From Micrasema longulum (Eukaryota > Arthropoda > Insecta > Trichoptera > Brachycentridae), in NCBI GenBank assembly GCA_022494885.1, contig JAGVSM010004935.1, forward strand, positions 1-64,000: a stretch of DNA of 64,000 nt. The letters are read 5' to 3'. This document shows positions 19,701 through 34,700 of this stretch, in pieces (positions within the stretch are counted from its first letter, which is position 1; every line of letters begins with the position of its first letter). The notes beneath the pieces were generated by a model. That model searched no databases. It was not told where the DNA came from and saw only the letters and a list, made by a program, of their open reading frames with translations. A program made the position numbers and the translations under genes.

Positions 19701-22700
19701 GACAGTGGAACGAGTCCTAGAAATAGACGAGCAGGCTATCTACGCAGAGCAGCTTGCTCACCACATGCCGCACACCTTATATGATGACAAGTCTGCTGGC
19801 GGCGCCCACATACACGAAAAATTGCTCGTTGCTTAACGAGAAAAGCTGCCCGAATGAGCTCTCTGTAATCTGATAGCCTTAGCATCTTTGTGATGAAAAA
19901 AGGTAATCCTGAAGTACAAAAGATGCACTTCATTGGATTTTAAAAAAAAGGGAAGTAAATTCTTCACTGATTTGGATTAAATTAATTGGACATTATCAAT
20001 TCGCCGAAATGTTTACTAAACTTTTGAAATTCCTTGATTTTTTTTAAAAAGCCACCAGATGCGTTTATCCAACAGGACCTATGACAAGGCCACGGATAGT
20101 AGCGAGAAGCTTCGTTCGGTAAGACCACAGGATGTGTTTAGAAGAGTGATTAGGATATCCGCAGCAGCACGAAGCAGCTTTCGCTTTCCTTAAGTATAAG
20201 AAACGCACGTTTCCTTAAGTATATTTAGTTCCAATTAGTTCTCCGAACTTACTTGAGAGCTTTCTGTTGATTTTTGAGCTGGATCTTCAATGCCGCCCTT
20301 TCTTTGTGGGCCTTTTCCTTCTTGTCTTTGAAGTTCTTTATCTTATTTGTTATTAACTTCATCTCCCTCAGCGCTCTTCTCTTCTGTTTCTCCTCGTCAT
20401 CTTCCTGCAAAAGAATTTATTTATTAAAATATAAATCAATCTTTTAAATTATGACTTGCTTAAACAATGCGTCTTTTGCCCATCCCCATTTAATTATTCC
20501 ATATTTGGAAACTAATTGACAAGTATGTGCCATGATAAGATGATGAATTTGGAAAAACTTATAATTTATTACTATGGCTTTAGTGTTCCAGCCTCTTGCA
20601 ATAATATCAGTAGTAAAAGAATGTACTTCGTTTTGATGAATATCTTAATTTGTTAATTAATAATATTGTTTTAAATGCTCTGTATTACTTATACTTTGTA
20701 ACTAATATGTAAAAGGCACTAAGTGCCGTTTATTTCGATAAAATAAAATAAAATAGGTTATTTTTGACTGCTGTTCTTCTATTATACGAGCGTTGTGTAT
20801 AAAATAAGGTTCTCAAATTTTTTACAGGTTTAAGGCATTTTTTATTTGAACTGAAAAATACATCATCAGAAAGCTTAATTTCTTAACTATTTTTCATTAT
20901 AATCACCAGATTTTTCAACGCATTCAAAGAAGTCCGCCGCCAATCCGTGGAGGAATTTGGTGACCGTCCTGCTTGTTGAGTTTATGACTCGAGGGACCAC
21001 AATAAATTCGGAAAATAATTGCGAGACCTTGAAAAAACTCAGAAGAGCCATCCAAAATCGCCGGAGAGAAAAACTGATGAAAGGCGTTAGACTGCACCAC
21101 GACAATGCGCGCCCGCACGTCTCTCGCCAAACCAAGGATTTGATCGAAAATTTGGGTTGGGATCTCGTTGAACAGGCTCCCTACAGCCCTGCCCTTGCAC
21201 CGAGTGACTTCCACTTGTTTCCAAAATTAAAGCAACACTTGGGTGGACAACGTTTCGAGACTGATGAAAGAGTGCAGGAAGCGGTCACCAAATTCCTCCA
21301 CGGACTGGCGGCGGACTTCTTTGAAGCTGGATTCCAAAAGTGGATTAGTCGTCAGCAAAAATGCATTGAAAAATTTGGTGATTATAACGAAAAATAGTTA
21401 AGAAATTAAGCTTTCCGATGATGTATTTTTCAGTTCAAATAAAAAATGTCTTAAACCTGAAAAATTTTTGAGAATCTTATTTTTTACACAACCCTCGTAT
21501 GTTTCTTAAATGTCTTACCCCTTCCTCTCCACTGGATTCTTCTTCATCTTCTTCTGGACTGGACTCTTGAATCGATGCCTGTTTCTGCGCGTGGCTTGGT
21601 CTTCTAGATCCTTGGTTTGAATTGGGATTGATGCCCTACAATTGCAAAATCATTTAAATTAGCTACAGTATAGAATAAATGTAGGTTTGGTCGGTCGTTG
21701 GTGATGGTAATAATTAATAATTCTTGGTTATTCAAAATGAATAGAAGTTTATCGAAATTAGTTAGAAAACGTACGAATTGATGAAGATAATTTAACACAC
21801 ATAGTTCAGAAGGTGCAAGAAATTCCAGGATCTGACGTGCATCAAGATAATACGTAAATTTCTTCCGAAGTTTCATTTTAATTCGCCATTGTATTTTTAA
21901 TTTAACATTAAATTTTTGTTAGGATTTACAAAAATCATACATCGCATGCACACGGGTTAGTCAGATTACATACATTTGTTTATACATCAGCAAACAAAAT
22001 GAAAATGAAGAGTGTGGGTCAATCAGGCAAGATTGGCTGGAGTGAGATGCTATGTGAGCGCCTGACCTGAGCGTTTTGACAAATCGCCCGAGCGCCCATT
22101 TCTTCAGCCTCTAATTTATATGAATCTGCGATGCAACTACAGGCGCGATCGTTTTTCGTTTTATACCAATCAGACAATTATGAAAAGGTTGAACATTTCC
22201 TCGGTTTGACAAAATGAAGGTCCTGGCGATGGTGGCTGAAATATTGTTCGGCAGAGAATAGTCTGTTTGGCTCTATACATGTTCAAAACAATACGGAATG
22301 TGGGACTTCAAACGTGCAAGTTGCAGGGAATATTCAAATAATCATATCATGGATTTTTCAATCGTGTGGGTTTTCAATTGTTCTTTAATTTACAGTGATT
22401 TGATGATCACTCTTCCCCTAACCTGACTTTGCATTTGTTTCTGGAAATCACTGTGTCTCTGAAGAAAGTATGATTGAGGTTCTTCTTCCTCTTCGTATAC
22501 ACCCTGGAAATGTTATTAGAAGCATTGTAAGCCATTGCACAAGCATTATTAAATTTGCAAAACAAGTTATCTCTGATATATCGTAGAAAATGTGTGCTTT
22601 AAATCTTAAAATTCAATATTCTTACGTAAGGATGTATATGTGTCAGTATTTGGTTAATTCTTAGTAAAAATTTTGTATTTTATTTGACCATAGACCACTT

Positions 22701-25700
22701 TTGCATTTGATTTTGCAGAATCTGACAATTGAACGTAGTTATGCAGAAACAGCCAGTCCACAATTTCGGAAAAATGAGATATTGATGTTATCGGGTGCAG
22801 TAAGGTCGATTCTATGTTCTGCTAAAAACAGCCAGACCGCTTTCATATAAAAAAAACTGTATTAATCACCTCCGGAAAAAGGTGTCGATCACAAAAACGG
22901 CATTTCTCAATTTGCAGAAAACGCCCACAAAACTAGAAAAATCTTATGGTACTTTAAAAATCTTTTAAACTGGTCAAATACACAATAAGATTCTTGTTTG
23001 TAATATATAAAAAAAAACTTATGTATTCATTGTTTATCGTTTGTTAAAGTCAAAAACATTCAAGATATTGTGTAGATTTTATAATTCACTCTTTTCACAA
23101 AATGGCTATTACCTCAGTTTCACTTTTCTATGGCTGGCTGCTTTCTGTATAACTACGTTCAATTGTAAATGACTTGCGTTCAGATGCCTAGTTTTCATAC
23201 GTTGTTTATTTGGAAATATAATATAAATTATTTAATGCGTTTTATTTTAAAGTGACACGTGTTTCAATGCTCAAAAGCATCATCGACACGTTTTGAGTTT
23301 TTATATTTTTATTTAGCCAATACGCTTTTATCAAAACACGCATCAAACATTCATATTGGTAGCACAGCTGAGTTTTATTTACTAGACGTTACCTGGTGAA
23401 AAGTGTACGATGTAAAAATGTTAATATTATTTATTTTCGTTTTTTTTATATGAGGCGCGGTGTAATTTAAGAAATTTTAGTAGTAAGCTCTATGCAACAA
23501 TTCTTTGACTTCGTATATTCACCTTCAATGCTTGTTCTAGTTTCTTTTCCAGTTCTGCATTCTTCCTCTTCATTTCTTCCAAATCTGATTGCGCTTCGTC
23601 TAGCTCCTCCGCTGCCCTGTGGTATTTCTTCTGCAGGTCATCTGCCACGGACTTGGTATCGGTAACCTCCCTCTTCAGACTGGTAACTAAAGTCTCGTCG
23701 TATGCGTCCACCACGGATATCACAGTTTTGGCTTGCTCTTGTTTTACATGGGCTCTTTCACTCTTCAGTTCTGCCTCCATATTTAATATCCTGGATTGCA
23801 GCCGTTTGTTCTCGCGCTGCATCGCCTCCTTGTTCCTAAAAACGACGACAGAAAAAAGACCCCTTATTATCACAGTAGAAATTTTTGAAACAAGCTTAAA
23901 ACGAAGTATCCTGTGATTTCGGACAACGCAGATTATACCAATACATAAATTCGTGGGGTATTTACTACATCTAGGCTACTTCAAAATTAGCATTTGTGAG
24001 TTACCCACTAAATCACATATTTATATCTTCCTCCATGAATGCTACAAATAGGCAAGCCATGGTGGTTGCGAATTATGTGGGTATGCATTTGTCGATTATT
24101 GTTACACTTCAATATCTTTTACCCACAACAGCTGTTCACTTCCCACCTCCAGTATCCTTTGAAAACCCGCCACAGCAAGACCTCGTGTCGTGTATATTTT
24201 TTCGCCAAACGTGTGCCGCATCACCATTTGTTTCCACCAACCACCAGTGTTCAGCTCCAGATCGGGGGCCTGTCCTAGCGTTGGTGCCGCTCGCAATTGA
24301 CCAGTTGGACCGAAATTCCATCAAGAACGAACCAGGTTAGTGGCTTCCATTCCTGATCCATTTCATTTGTTGGGGTTGTGACTGATTGACATTGCATACC
24401 GCATATCAAAGATATTCATTCACCATATATATTCATAAAAAATACAGTCCGCTATATCGTAGAAGCTCTAGGGCTTCGCCCCCGCTATTTCTCGCCCCGC
24501 ACCCACGGGGGAATTCGTTTTCCCGCCACATGATTCATTAAAATCATGTGACGATTTGAATGCACGACTTGTCTATTTGTAACATTCATGGAGCAGGATA
24601 AAATATGTGTTTTGTAGTGGGTAACTCACAAATGTTAATTTTGAAGTAACCTAGCTGTAGTTATTACCCCAGCAATGAAAAGAATCGGGTAGATTAAACA
24701 AAATTGTACGTAAAAAAACTTAATTTGTTTCCAATTGATGGGGTCATATTTGCTTTAGTACACTATATTATGTTAATTTGCTACGAAGAATATCCTTAAA
24801 GGAAAAAGTTGCCCATAAACGTCGAATAAGCAAAATGTTGCTGTTTTTGGTATGATAAAATAATCGTTAGAAAATAGTTCATTTGATTTGATAGATCTCA
24901 TAAATATAAATATTAAATATGGTTATTATTTAAAGTTTATGGTCTACTTGTTTTATCTACAATTTAGTTTTCACCTTAGTTCTAGAGCTAATAACTGCTT
25001 TGTTGATTGTAAATCATCTCTCACTTTGTCTATATCGTCCATTTCGTCAGCCTCTTCTTCTTCTACCGGTATGACTTCAGACTGAAAATAGTAATAATAT
25101 TTATTTATAAAATGTTTCGCATATTCGGGTAAAATTGTCTTGTAAGGAAATTTTGATTTTTGGTGACGAATTGACGCAAAATATGTTTAAATAAACAAAC
25201 GAAATCCTAAACTATTAGTCGTGCTGTCATTAACTGAGTTGCAAATTTTTCCAAAGCATTATTAGAAACTGGTCAGGTTTTGTTTCACGAAAAGTTTCGT
25301 TTGTTTAAATATCTTTATTGTATTAAGCAGTTTTTTGTATATTGTATCCGTTTAAAATTGTCGTGTTTAGCATTTGTTTTATCAGTACTGGCATTTAATA
25401 TGATTATAAATAGGGGAGGGTGGGGCATGATAGGGCCTTTAAGGTCGATAAAACGCGTTTCTTTTTATAAATCCTTTAAAAAAAATTTTTTTTATAAACT
25501 TTGATCTTTAATCTAACAAACTTGTTACAAAAAAACTAAAAATAAGATTAAAAAACTAGTGAAATAAATCAAGTAAAAACAGTCGTAATTATCCCGCCTT
25601 GCCCCACTAGTGGGGAAAGATGGGGTACCGCCTACTGCGGTTCGCAACTAGGACAGACAAGGACGGTGTCTTGTTTTTTTTCGTCTACTCCTGCGCATGA

Positions 25701-28700
25701 ACAGTGTGCCCAGCTCTGGCACATTTGACACGCTATCCAGCCTTTATTTGACTCAACGTATGACCCTCTACAAAACAGGCACTCTGTATCATCTTTATCA
25801 TTTATGGAAGAAGAGTAACGTCTTGATCGTTTCGATGGCTACTTCATTTTCATTAAAAACTGTATGTTTAGGACCCAAAAGAACCTTCACCTTATCTATC
25901 ATGTTATTATTTTTCCTGGCCAACATAACTTTTCGCTCCAAAGTAGTTTGAGGAATTGAATAAAATCTTGCAGCTAGTTTATATCCTTTTCTCCCTTCTA
26001 AAATGTCTCGTATATCTCGATTCATGCATTACTTTGACCAACTCCCCCTCTTGGTCTTTCTAACGTAGTTTCGGACCATATTCTGCTTACACAAAGAAAA
26101 TAAAAACTGTTACTACATTGTGTTCAAGCAATGAGGTAAGATGGGGTACCGATACCCTGTCTTGCCCCTTTTACTATGCTTGTTAACAACGCTTATTGTT
26201 TACGAAATACAATTTCTGGAAATAATTGATGAACTTGCTGTAATTGACAATACTTTGAGCTTGTAAAGCGACCATCAGCCAGTTAAAATCACGATATGCT
26301 TCCTTTTATGTCACAAGCAGGAAAACTCGATAAAATAACATAAAATTGGCAAAAAACACGTTTAGTATCGTTGCGTATCGGAGCGTGCACACATGTCCGT
26401 TGCAATTGCATCATTGGTGGGGGGTCTAAGGAGAGCATCAAATGGCGTAATGTGCTCGGAGCTACTCGGCAGATTTCGGCTTTTATCGCAGGGCCCCATC
26501 TTGCCCCACTACCCCATCATGCCCCACCCTTCCCTATGTATATAATAATACAACTTACTTCTTTGGCTCCTGCAATACTTTCTGCCAGGTTCGCCTGTGA
26601 CATGGATTTTTGTAACTGCTCTTCCACAGTCAGTTGTCTCCTGAATTTCCTAAGTCCATCTAGATTTGGTTTACTTCTGTCGTTTGTCTTTACAGACTTA
26701 AGTTTAACTCCTGTATTAATCTGTTTGAGTAATTGATTGACCATATTTCCTTTTTCTGATTCGTAAACATACTGACCCTTGGCTTTGACCATGCTGGATT
26801 TTGATATAATAGGACTAGATCTGAAAGAAAAAATATTAATGATTAAGAGAAATTTATGGTCTTGGTGTACGGCTGCGAGACACGATGCCTATCCGAAATA
26901 GATAAGAAGACACTAGAGGCGTTCGAGATGCGGTTCTATAGAAGAATTCTGGGAATTTCTTGGAGAGACTGCGTCACGAATAACGAGGTTCTTAGTAGAA
27001 TCGTGAGAGGAAGTTCCTGCTTAAAACCATCTTCAAAAGACGCGCTAGATGGATTGGACATGTAGGGTCTCCTACATGAGGTTATAGAGGGGATGTCTGA
27101 CGGGACGAATTTCAGGGGGCGCCTTCGCCGATTTTTGCGAAGATATGAGCTGCATGTCATATAGTATGAAAACCTAAAGAGGGCCGCACAGTACAGACCG
27201 AAGCGGCAGAGGAGATACAGAGTTTTGCTGCAAACCAATCCATCTTAGAGAATTGAAACCAAAGAGAGAACTATATACTGTGAAATATACTATGAAATAA
27301 TTCAATTAGATGAATCTCACCCGCATAAATAAAGGTTTCAGCTCTTTAACTTCACAAACATCAACAGATGAAGGAATATAGAGGTTCAAATATAGGCAGA
27401 ATGATGAATGTTACACAGTGTGTAAAGTGGCCACTTAAACCAGCCATTGACAGGTCATAAGCCCTGTAGATGCTTTTTTATCTTGTTACATAGATTGTAT
27501 TATATTTACTGCCACCATTTAATACAATATTGATGCTGTTCTAGGTTTGATTGCTGGCAGGGCGGACGTGAAATATTGATTTAAGTATTTTGAACCGCAA
27601 TATTCTACTGTTTCTGAACTTGCATCTAAAGCGTAAGACTGATCACCTTGCCTTCATGTAACAGGTGATTCAACTACGCTGCGTTTGGTTTGCCAATGCA
27701 GTATCCTACGCATCACTGGATGCGGAAAGGGAAATGATATATTTCGAATTCTATCAGTAAAAACCACTAGGGTTAGCATTTATCTACCTGTCGTTGCAGT
27801 CTACGTGTTTCAACTTCCTTCCGGACTCCACCTCCTTCATCATGTCGCTCCAGTCAGGACGGCGCCTCGGTCTTGACTTGAGGGACTCTATTTTCTTTAT
27901 TTTCTCTTGCGATGGAGGCGGTTTCTTGAATTCTGGTGGCGGGGGCATCTTTGGTGGCAGTGGGGGAGGCATCGGTGGTGGCACCGGTTTTAGTAAGCCT
28001 GAAATTAAATGTTCAACCAAGCTTAGTTCAATATTTTCCACAATTCGTGGGATTACATATAGTCAACAGGAACAGCGAAAATTTTAGAAAAAAACATCAT
28101 TCTCTGACGTAATTTCTTTCGAATAAATGAAAACGATGAAACAAATAATACGCACACCCTGATCTATAGCTTGTTTGATATGCAACTTTACGGAAACACA
28201 TTTTCAATCCTCTACTTAAGTTATAAGCAGGGTGACATAACCGTTATTTGGTTCTACTGATTAAATTAGAAGATGTGTGCATCGATTTTTCATCCCAATT
28301 TCGTCATGTTTTTATAAAAAAATGCATTATATAATACAATCAATCGAAAATCTCCCCAAACCAAAACTTAGAAAGAATTTTTCAGTATAATCCAGCTTGG
28401 AAATTCATAAATTTCAAGCAAATACAAACCTTTGAACAAATTTACTTCTTCTTCTTCGTCCATCTTGAGTGTTTTACGCTTTCAAAATTAAATTTTTAAA
28501 TCAACACAAGACTTCTGTTATGTCATATTATTAGGATTTACCGCAAACACATTTCGAAACACTGATATTCTTTGTTATAATGTCATTCTCTTTCTTGGGT
28601 CAAGTTTTGCGTAGGTCCTTTTTCACTTGGACATTTATCGATCACTGTGCCAACAACTTGGCTTTCGTTTTTTTCCGTCGTCTACTCTCTGTCGGCTCGA

Positions 28701-31700
28701 ACGGCGTCAGATCTTCCAAATTGCTAGGATTCCAACTCGGCTCTCGGCGATCTCGAGAATTTTCCAGGTCTGATAGCTGTCACTGGATCACTGGGTCAAC
28801 TGCTCGGAGAGTACCGCCGATGTGCGGTCTTGTTGAGCTTTCGCCGCTCACTGTGTTTATTTTCGTACCACCGAAGCGTTCTTTTTCGCGAACTGACAAT
28901 GGACGAGGTATTGAACGATCGCAGACGGGGAGTTTCATCTTCAAAGTCGGATTTAATTTTTTTCAAACATTCTACTATAAATGCCTAGCCATTCGAGAGG
29001 TTCAGATTTATCATCGTTTTGGGAAAATACGCACGATGTACGTATTATATTAGTACTTAACATTTGATTGAATGTCATATCGGGCCATGTGATTAAAGGT
29101 TCGATATTCATTCTGTGTTTGTTTAGCTGAACTGGCATCCATCTAGCACATTATTTATTTATTTTATTTTATTAACATAAACGGCAAATCTGCCTTTTAC
29201 AAACAATCATAATACTTATATTTGGCTTAATATTTTTTTTTAAGAACATTTATAAAAAAATTATACAAGATTTTTTAAAAAAAATTAACCTAAAAATTAT
29301 ACAACATATTCAGTAGAAAGTTTAAACAATTCAAGTATAAATGTAAAGAACAAATGAAATAATAAAATATTTTAAAGTAATATAACAAGAAAATCATAAT
29401 TACTGTTTATACAGCTGGGCAAAGTGAACAAAAAATTGTGTATTCTATGAAATGCATAAATAAATCAATATTATTACCATTCACCAGCTTTGAAAACGTT
29501 CAAAAGGTTTGTTCTATAGGAACAATACCCTACACTAAATATGTCAGATACGTGGGAATAACTATTGCCGAGGTCATGAAGTCTGCTTAATACGGCATTA
29601 CAAGTATACACTGTCCGTGAATTGTTGCTACAAAACGGTGGCACCTCTCTAGTCATTCTTCCAGGCTTCCAAGTTGTATCATGAATCAAGAAATCACATC
29701 ACGGTTCAGGAAATATATCGAAATCGAAATATCTCGTCTTTTGCTTGATGTAACATGACGTTACAGCATCGTCTCCAGAGAGATTTTTTTAGCACAGTCT
29801 TTAAAAGTTACTAAATGCACTAAACTATATTAAAAACATCTATGCGCGAGAAAATAGTCCTGCAGTTCTTTGTACATATATCTATCTGGAACTCTGATAG
29901 TTTAGAGAAAACTATTCTCATGGGAAGTGTCGAAGAGACAAGGCCGCGTGGACGTTAACCGACAAAAACGAGCGGCTTAATCATTGAATCAGAATTATCA
30001 CTGACAAATGCCTACAGAAGAGCAGAATACCGTCCCAGATTGAGGGAGACTGTCCACAGATGAACCATGCCTGGAGTCAGGCGTAATCACCATACTCAGA
30101 CACGAGGCACGGATTGAAGAGAGATACTAAATGTCAAAAATTAAGTACACTTATTTCATAATTAAGTGTGTCAGTTTTACAAACTCAGCAATAAAAAATC
30201 GACTATTCGCAACTACTTTTTAAAGCATCGCTGATCGATGTTAAACTCATGTTCACGTCATTATCGTTCAGATGGCTTACTGACGTTTTAAAATTATTTT
30301 ATGGGCTATGAGGCTAATTTTCATCATTGTTCTTCCAAGTTCCTTATTTTTTCTCGAGATATTCCCGTCTAACACGCGGTCAGAAAATAGTTTTCATATT
30401 TACGTCTATTTCGAGTTCGACAAAAACACCGCTTATTTTTAGAGTACGCAGAATTCTTCATTGAACCTCACCGAGACAGTTTTCCGGCGGTCGTGCCCTA
30501 TAGATACTCATCGTTAGCAAAGCGGCCGAACTCTTGGCTTGGAATTCGAAGAGAAAATATTGATGAATCATTAACTTCACAGACCGTCAATATGAGATGC
30601 CTCATCGCTTGCAACTATTGCCGAAAATCACAACTCAACTTGGCATGGGGCATAAATATTTGAAATCGATACAAGATGCAATCACCACAACACATATTGT
30701 AACGTAGAATCATCGCTTTAGTTGCAGCAATATTGCTAGAATTTACCAAAATCTTTATCGATATTATTTTATACAATGCGTTTAGTAACGACGGGCCATC
30801 GCATTATCATCATAACCTTTAAAATGATTGAATTGATATTTTACTATTGCTGTTATATCGTCCATAAGTACGTACGCTTCGGGTATATTTTTGACCAATC
30901 ACCTAAAACTGCCAAGGCAAGATCAGTAATACCCCACGAGTGTCGAGATACATACAGACGATCATTAAGCGTACCGTTTAGGTGATTTCCAAAAGTCATG
31001 CGAAATTCATGTTCAAGCGAGCATTTTTCGCTTGAATTGGGATTTATTGGAGATTATAATCGCTTTGAAGTGAGCACTTTTTATTACAGAAGCCTATTTA
31101 AAATATAAATGAGAATTATTTTTAATGTTAATGACGTAAGGAACGCGGACTTATTATTTGCGGTCATTCCATTGGCTTGTTTCGATCATATGATGTCGAT
31201 ATGACAAGTAGGTAGAACATACCGAGGTAAGATACAGATAATACAGAAGGTAAGTATACCGTCTCGATATATACAGATGAAGATAGCGTTCATAATCGAG
31301 GCACTGGTGCGTATCGCTTCGTTAGTCAAATACGTTTTTTATCTTAATTTTTTTAGGAGGGGTAGGGGTTTGCGAAAGGGATACTGTTAAGTAAATAACA
31401 GCATCTATCGATATTATTCCTAGCCGATTACCTTTCGTTCCCATCCTTCCTTTGACCCATCCTTATGGTACCTACCTAACATCAAGAAAGAAGATATTCA
31501 AAATTAGAAGTTTCGGTTTAGAACAAAAACAAAACAACATTTTTGACTTGACATAAAATCGGATAAATAGTGGTTAGAATCGTCGCGCGTCGAGGAAAAC
31601 ATTGTTATATTAAAGTTCATTTGTGATCCAGTGCCAGAAATTGAAGAACATTCAGGGTTGTGGTCCTGTGGCTAGTGGCTCGGACTCACGGACCAAAGGT

Positions 31701-34700
31701 CCGTGGTTCGAATCCCACTCTACCCCAACTCGATTCCATTTTCTAATAGTGAGTTATTTACAACTCGTTGAAAATGGCCCTCAAAATTAAATATTTGGGT
31801 AAATCATAAGAACGCAAATATTTCTTTTAAAAAAAAAATATATATATAAATTAAAGGTAGGTATCCACTCCATGTACCGATTCCTTTCTCAAATATTTCC
31901 CAATTCACAAAACTGAATGAAATTTCGATTTTCATTTACAGTCCGCCATTTCGTTAACAGATACTAGTCCGAGAAATTAAGGATTTACTCCATTTTGAGA
32001 TAATAATTAATTTTTTAAATTACTTTTTGGAAAATTTTCATTATGACTTTTTTAAAGCTTACCGTTAGGAATGTTTCTCTGAAGTTTCGCGGTCTGGCCC
32101 TGAAAAACCGTGTATTTCAACTTAAAAATGATGAAAATGGGCTTCGGTGTTTTATTCACATATAAAATATCTTATTGCGATGATTCCTGCATTTTAAACT
32201 TCTAAACTGCAAAAACTGGACTCCCGTGATTTTTCCTCCAAGGTACAGATATTATACCTTGATAAGGAAGCTTGAGTAGCTTCGAAACCTACCGGTAATT
32301 AAATAAATATTCTGTGGTAAAAAAAAAAGTCTTTTCATTTTGCTACTTATTTTACGTACTTCTTAAACTTTCATTCTTCGTAAGCGTGTGTCCTTTGGGT
32401 ATCTCATTGGCCAATGTGTTGTCAATTTTTTCCTTCACTTTCTCCATGAGGGGGTCCCTCCACTTCTTGACTCCTCCTTCATCTTTAGATGCTTGGCGCT
32501 GTAGCATCGGCGGTTTTCTGGCTGCCACGTCGTCTTTGGACGGAGCTTTGACTATTGGGGGCTTTTTTAGTGAGACTGTTTCCTTCGGCGCTACTTCTAC
32601 TGCTTTCTTGAGTTTAGTCTCTGGTTCTGCTTTCTTTTCTTTGGAAGGTAATTCCTGAAACCACATTTAAAAATTATTTATAAAATTTGTTTTTTTTTTA
32701 AAGTGAGACATTTGGGGCAGAACTTTTTCGCAGATTTGTCAATATAAAACTGAATGAGTTTGTATATATCATTAAGTTTATGACTTGATTGCTACAAATA
32801 AGGCACACGGCGTAAAAAAGCCGTGATAAATAAAACAAAAACAGGAACGAAATTAATTTTACTTTGAAATCTCAGGAAAATACCATTTCTCGCTTTTTTA
32901 AAAATCAGCCATCGCCAAACCTAGACCGCACCTACGCCCCCCAATTTTCTCTGGGCCTTCGACCGCCCCCCTGAAGGCCTTGAGCGCCCGCAAGGGGGCG
33001 TTATCGCCTAATGAGAAAAACTGATCTTAACGAAAGATCGCTCACATATCTATCTGAAGATTCTTGTCATATAATGTGGTCAAATAAGCAAGTGGAAGTG
33101 CGAAGTTTGATAAAAAAATACACGGAATATTTGAATTTTGAATTCAAATACGTAATTTTAAGAGCCTATTTTTTTCCTAAATTGGAACACATGTTTATCA
33201 TTTGTCAATTTGCGGCCATTTTAATTAGTTTCTGGTTAGTTTTTGACAGACAAACCGGTAATACGCGTTTTTGTGATCGGAATATTCTCTGTGAATGAAT
33301 ATTCATTCAAAACTATTTTTGGTAATTTTAATTATTTATTTTATTTTATTTTATTCCAGTAAAATGGCTTTATAGTACAGAGCCAATTCTACCATATAAA
33401 CATGATACTAAAATAATATCAAATTCAAACATTTAAAAAATCGTATTCCTACATAAGTACATCCCTCTGTTGGTGAGAAGACCGGAGTTTGACGTTTGCA
33501 AAAAGAATGCCATATTTCAAAAAATATTTATTTTACGTTTTGGAATTCGACCATAAACAAGTACCTAGGTACCTACTTAAATTTAATATTTATATATTAA
33601 CAATTTTTAGTTTTGGAATTTAATTACAAACAAGAATCTAGGTACCGCTTATCAATGAAAAGTCTTTTTCCAAGGTAATAGACGGCAAGCAAACGTTCGG
33701 GCAAGACAACGTCTGTCGGGTCCGCTAGTAATATATATAAAATGCTGCATTGTAAATTTTTATAATTAAAATGACTTACTTTGACTTTGGCTGTGACTCT
33801 TTCTGGGATACTATCATTATTTTTATCTGCAACGCCATTTTCAGCTTTGGGCTTTGTAGTTCCTTGTTTTTTCAAAGATGCTGTAAAATAAAAACAAAAA
33901 ACATAAATCAAATTTATTGTACTGAATTTAAGTGTCATCAGTTAGGATTCAGAATCTTTTTCTTAACCCTTGTCTCACTACGCCAAAAACATCCGCGCGT
34001 TACGGTGATGTGAAGTCAATACACATGCTTTATATTATATCGCCACTATATAAGAAAACTTTTAACACCGCATCTTTTTCGCATTTAATGGTGCTCATTT
34101 GATACATTAAGATACGATGTCAGTTAAAACATTATGATTTCAACCCAGTAGCTCAATCACAAATAACTATCGACGTGCTTAAAAACATGCGCAGCATTTA
34201 AGCGATCACAATGAACAATAATGAACATGCTTAAGTTATCGCAGTCGTAAGGCAACGCGTGTGTAATCTCTAAGTCAACGCGTGTGTAATCTCTAAATCA
34301 ACGCTCGTGTCGGTTTGTTTTTTGTTTTCCTCGTAAATAAATACAGTTCATTGGCGAAAAATCGGTGTTTACTATAAAAAATAATACAATATATTGCATT
34401 TGCAAAATAGTAAGGAGTATCTATTACAAAAAAGTGAAAATTAAATTACAATTACTATGGCGACTGCTTTTCTTGACATTTGGCTCGCCGACTGCCGGCT
34501 AAATGCAATAAATGGCATGATAAATAATAAATAAATAAATAAAAATAACAGTTTCGGAATATTTTCCATATTTACACCGGTGGAATTCAGATATGTGATT
34601 GCGCAGCAGGATTATACGTGGCGGAATGTAAATATTTTGACATTTAATATTAGGTGTTCACGGATGTTCCATTGTGATCGCAAATGCATCTTGTTGTTAC

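Noticed and set aside
24096..24340. Open frames on both strands in the 24-kb MITE
   Set aside because: Both-strand openness follows from GC richness. No protein family recognised; kept only as possible cargo in a finding.
28580..29053. 157-codon open frame on the plus strand
   Set aside because: No recognised domain, Ser/Phe-rich, lies over the presumed promoter of the short transcript, and shows no splice or initiation context.
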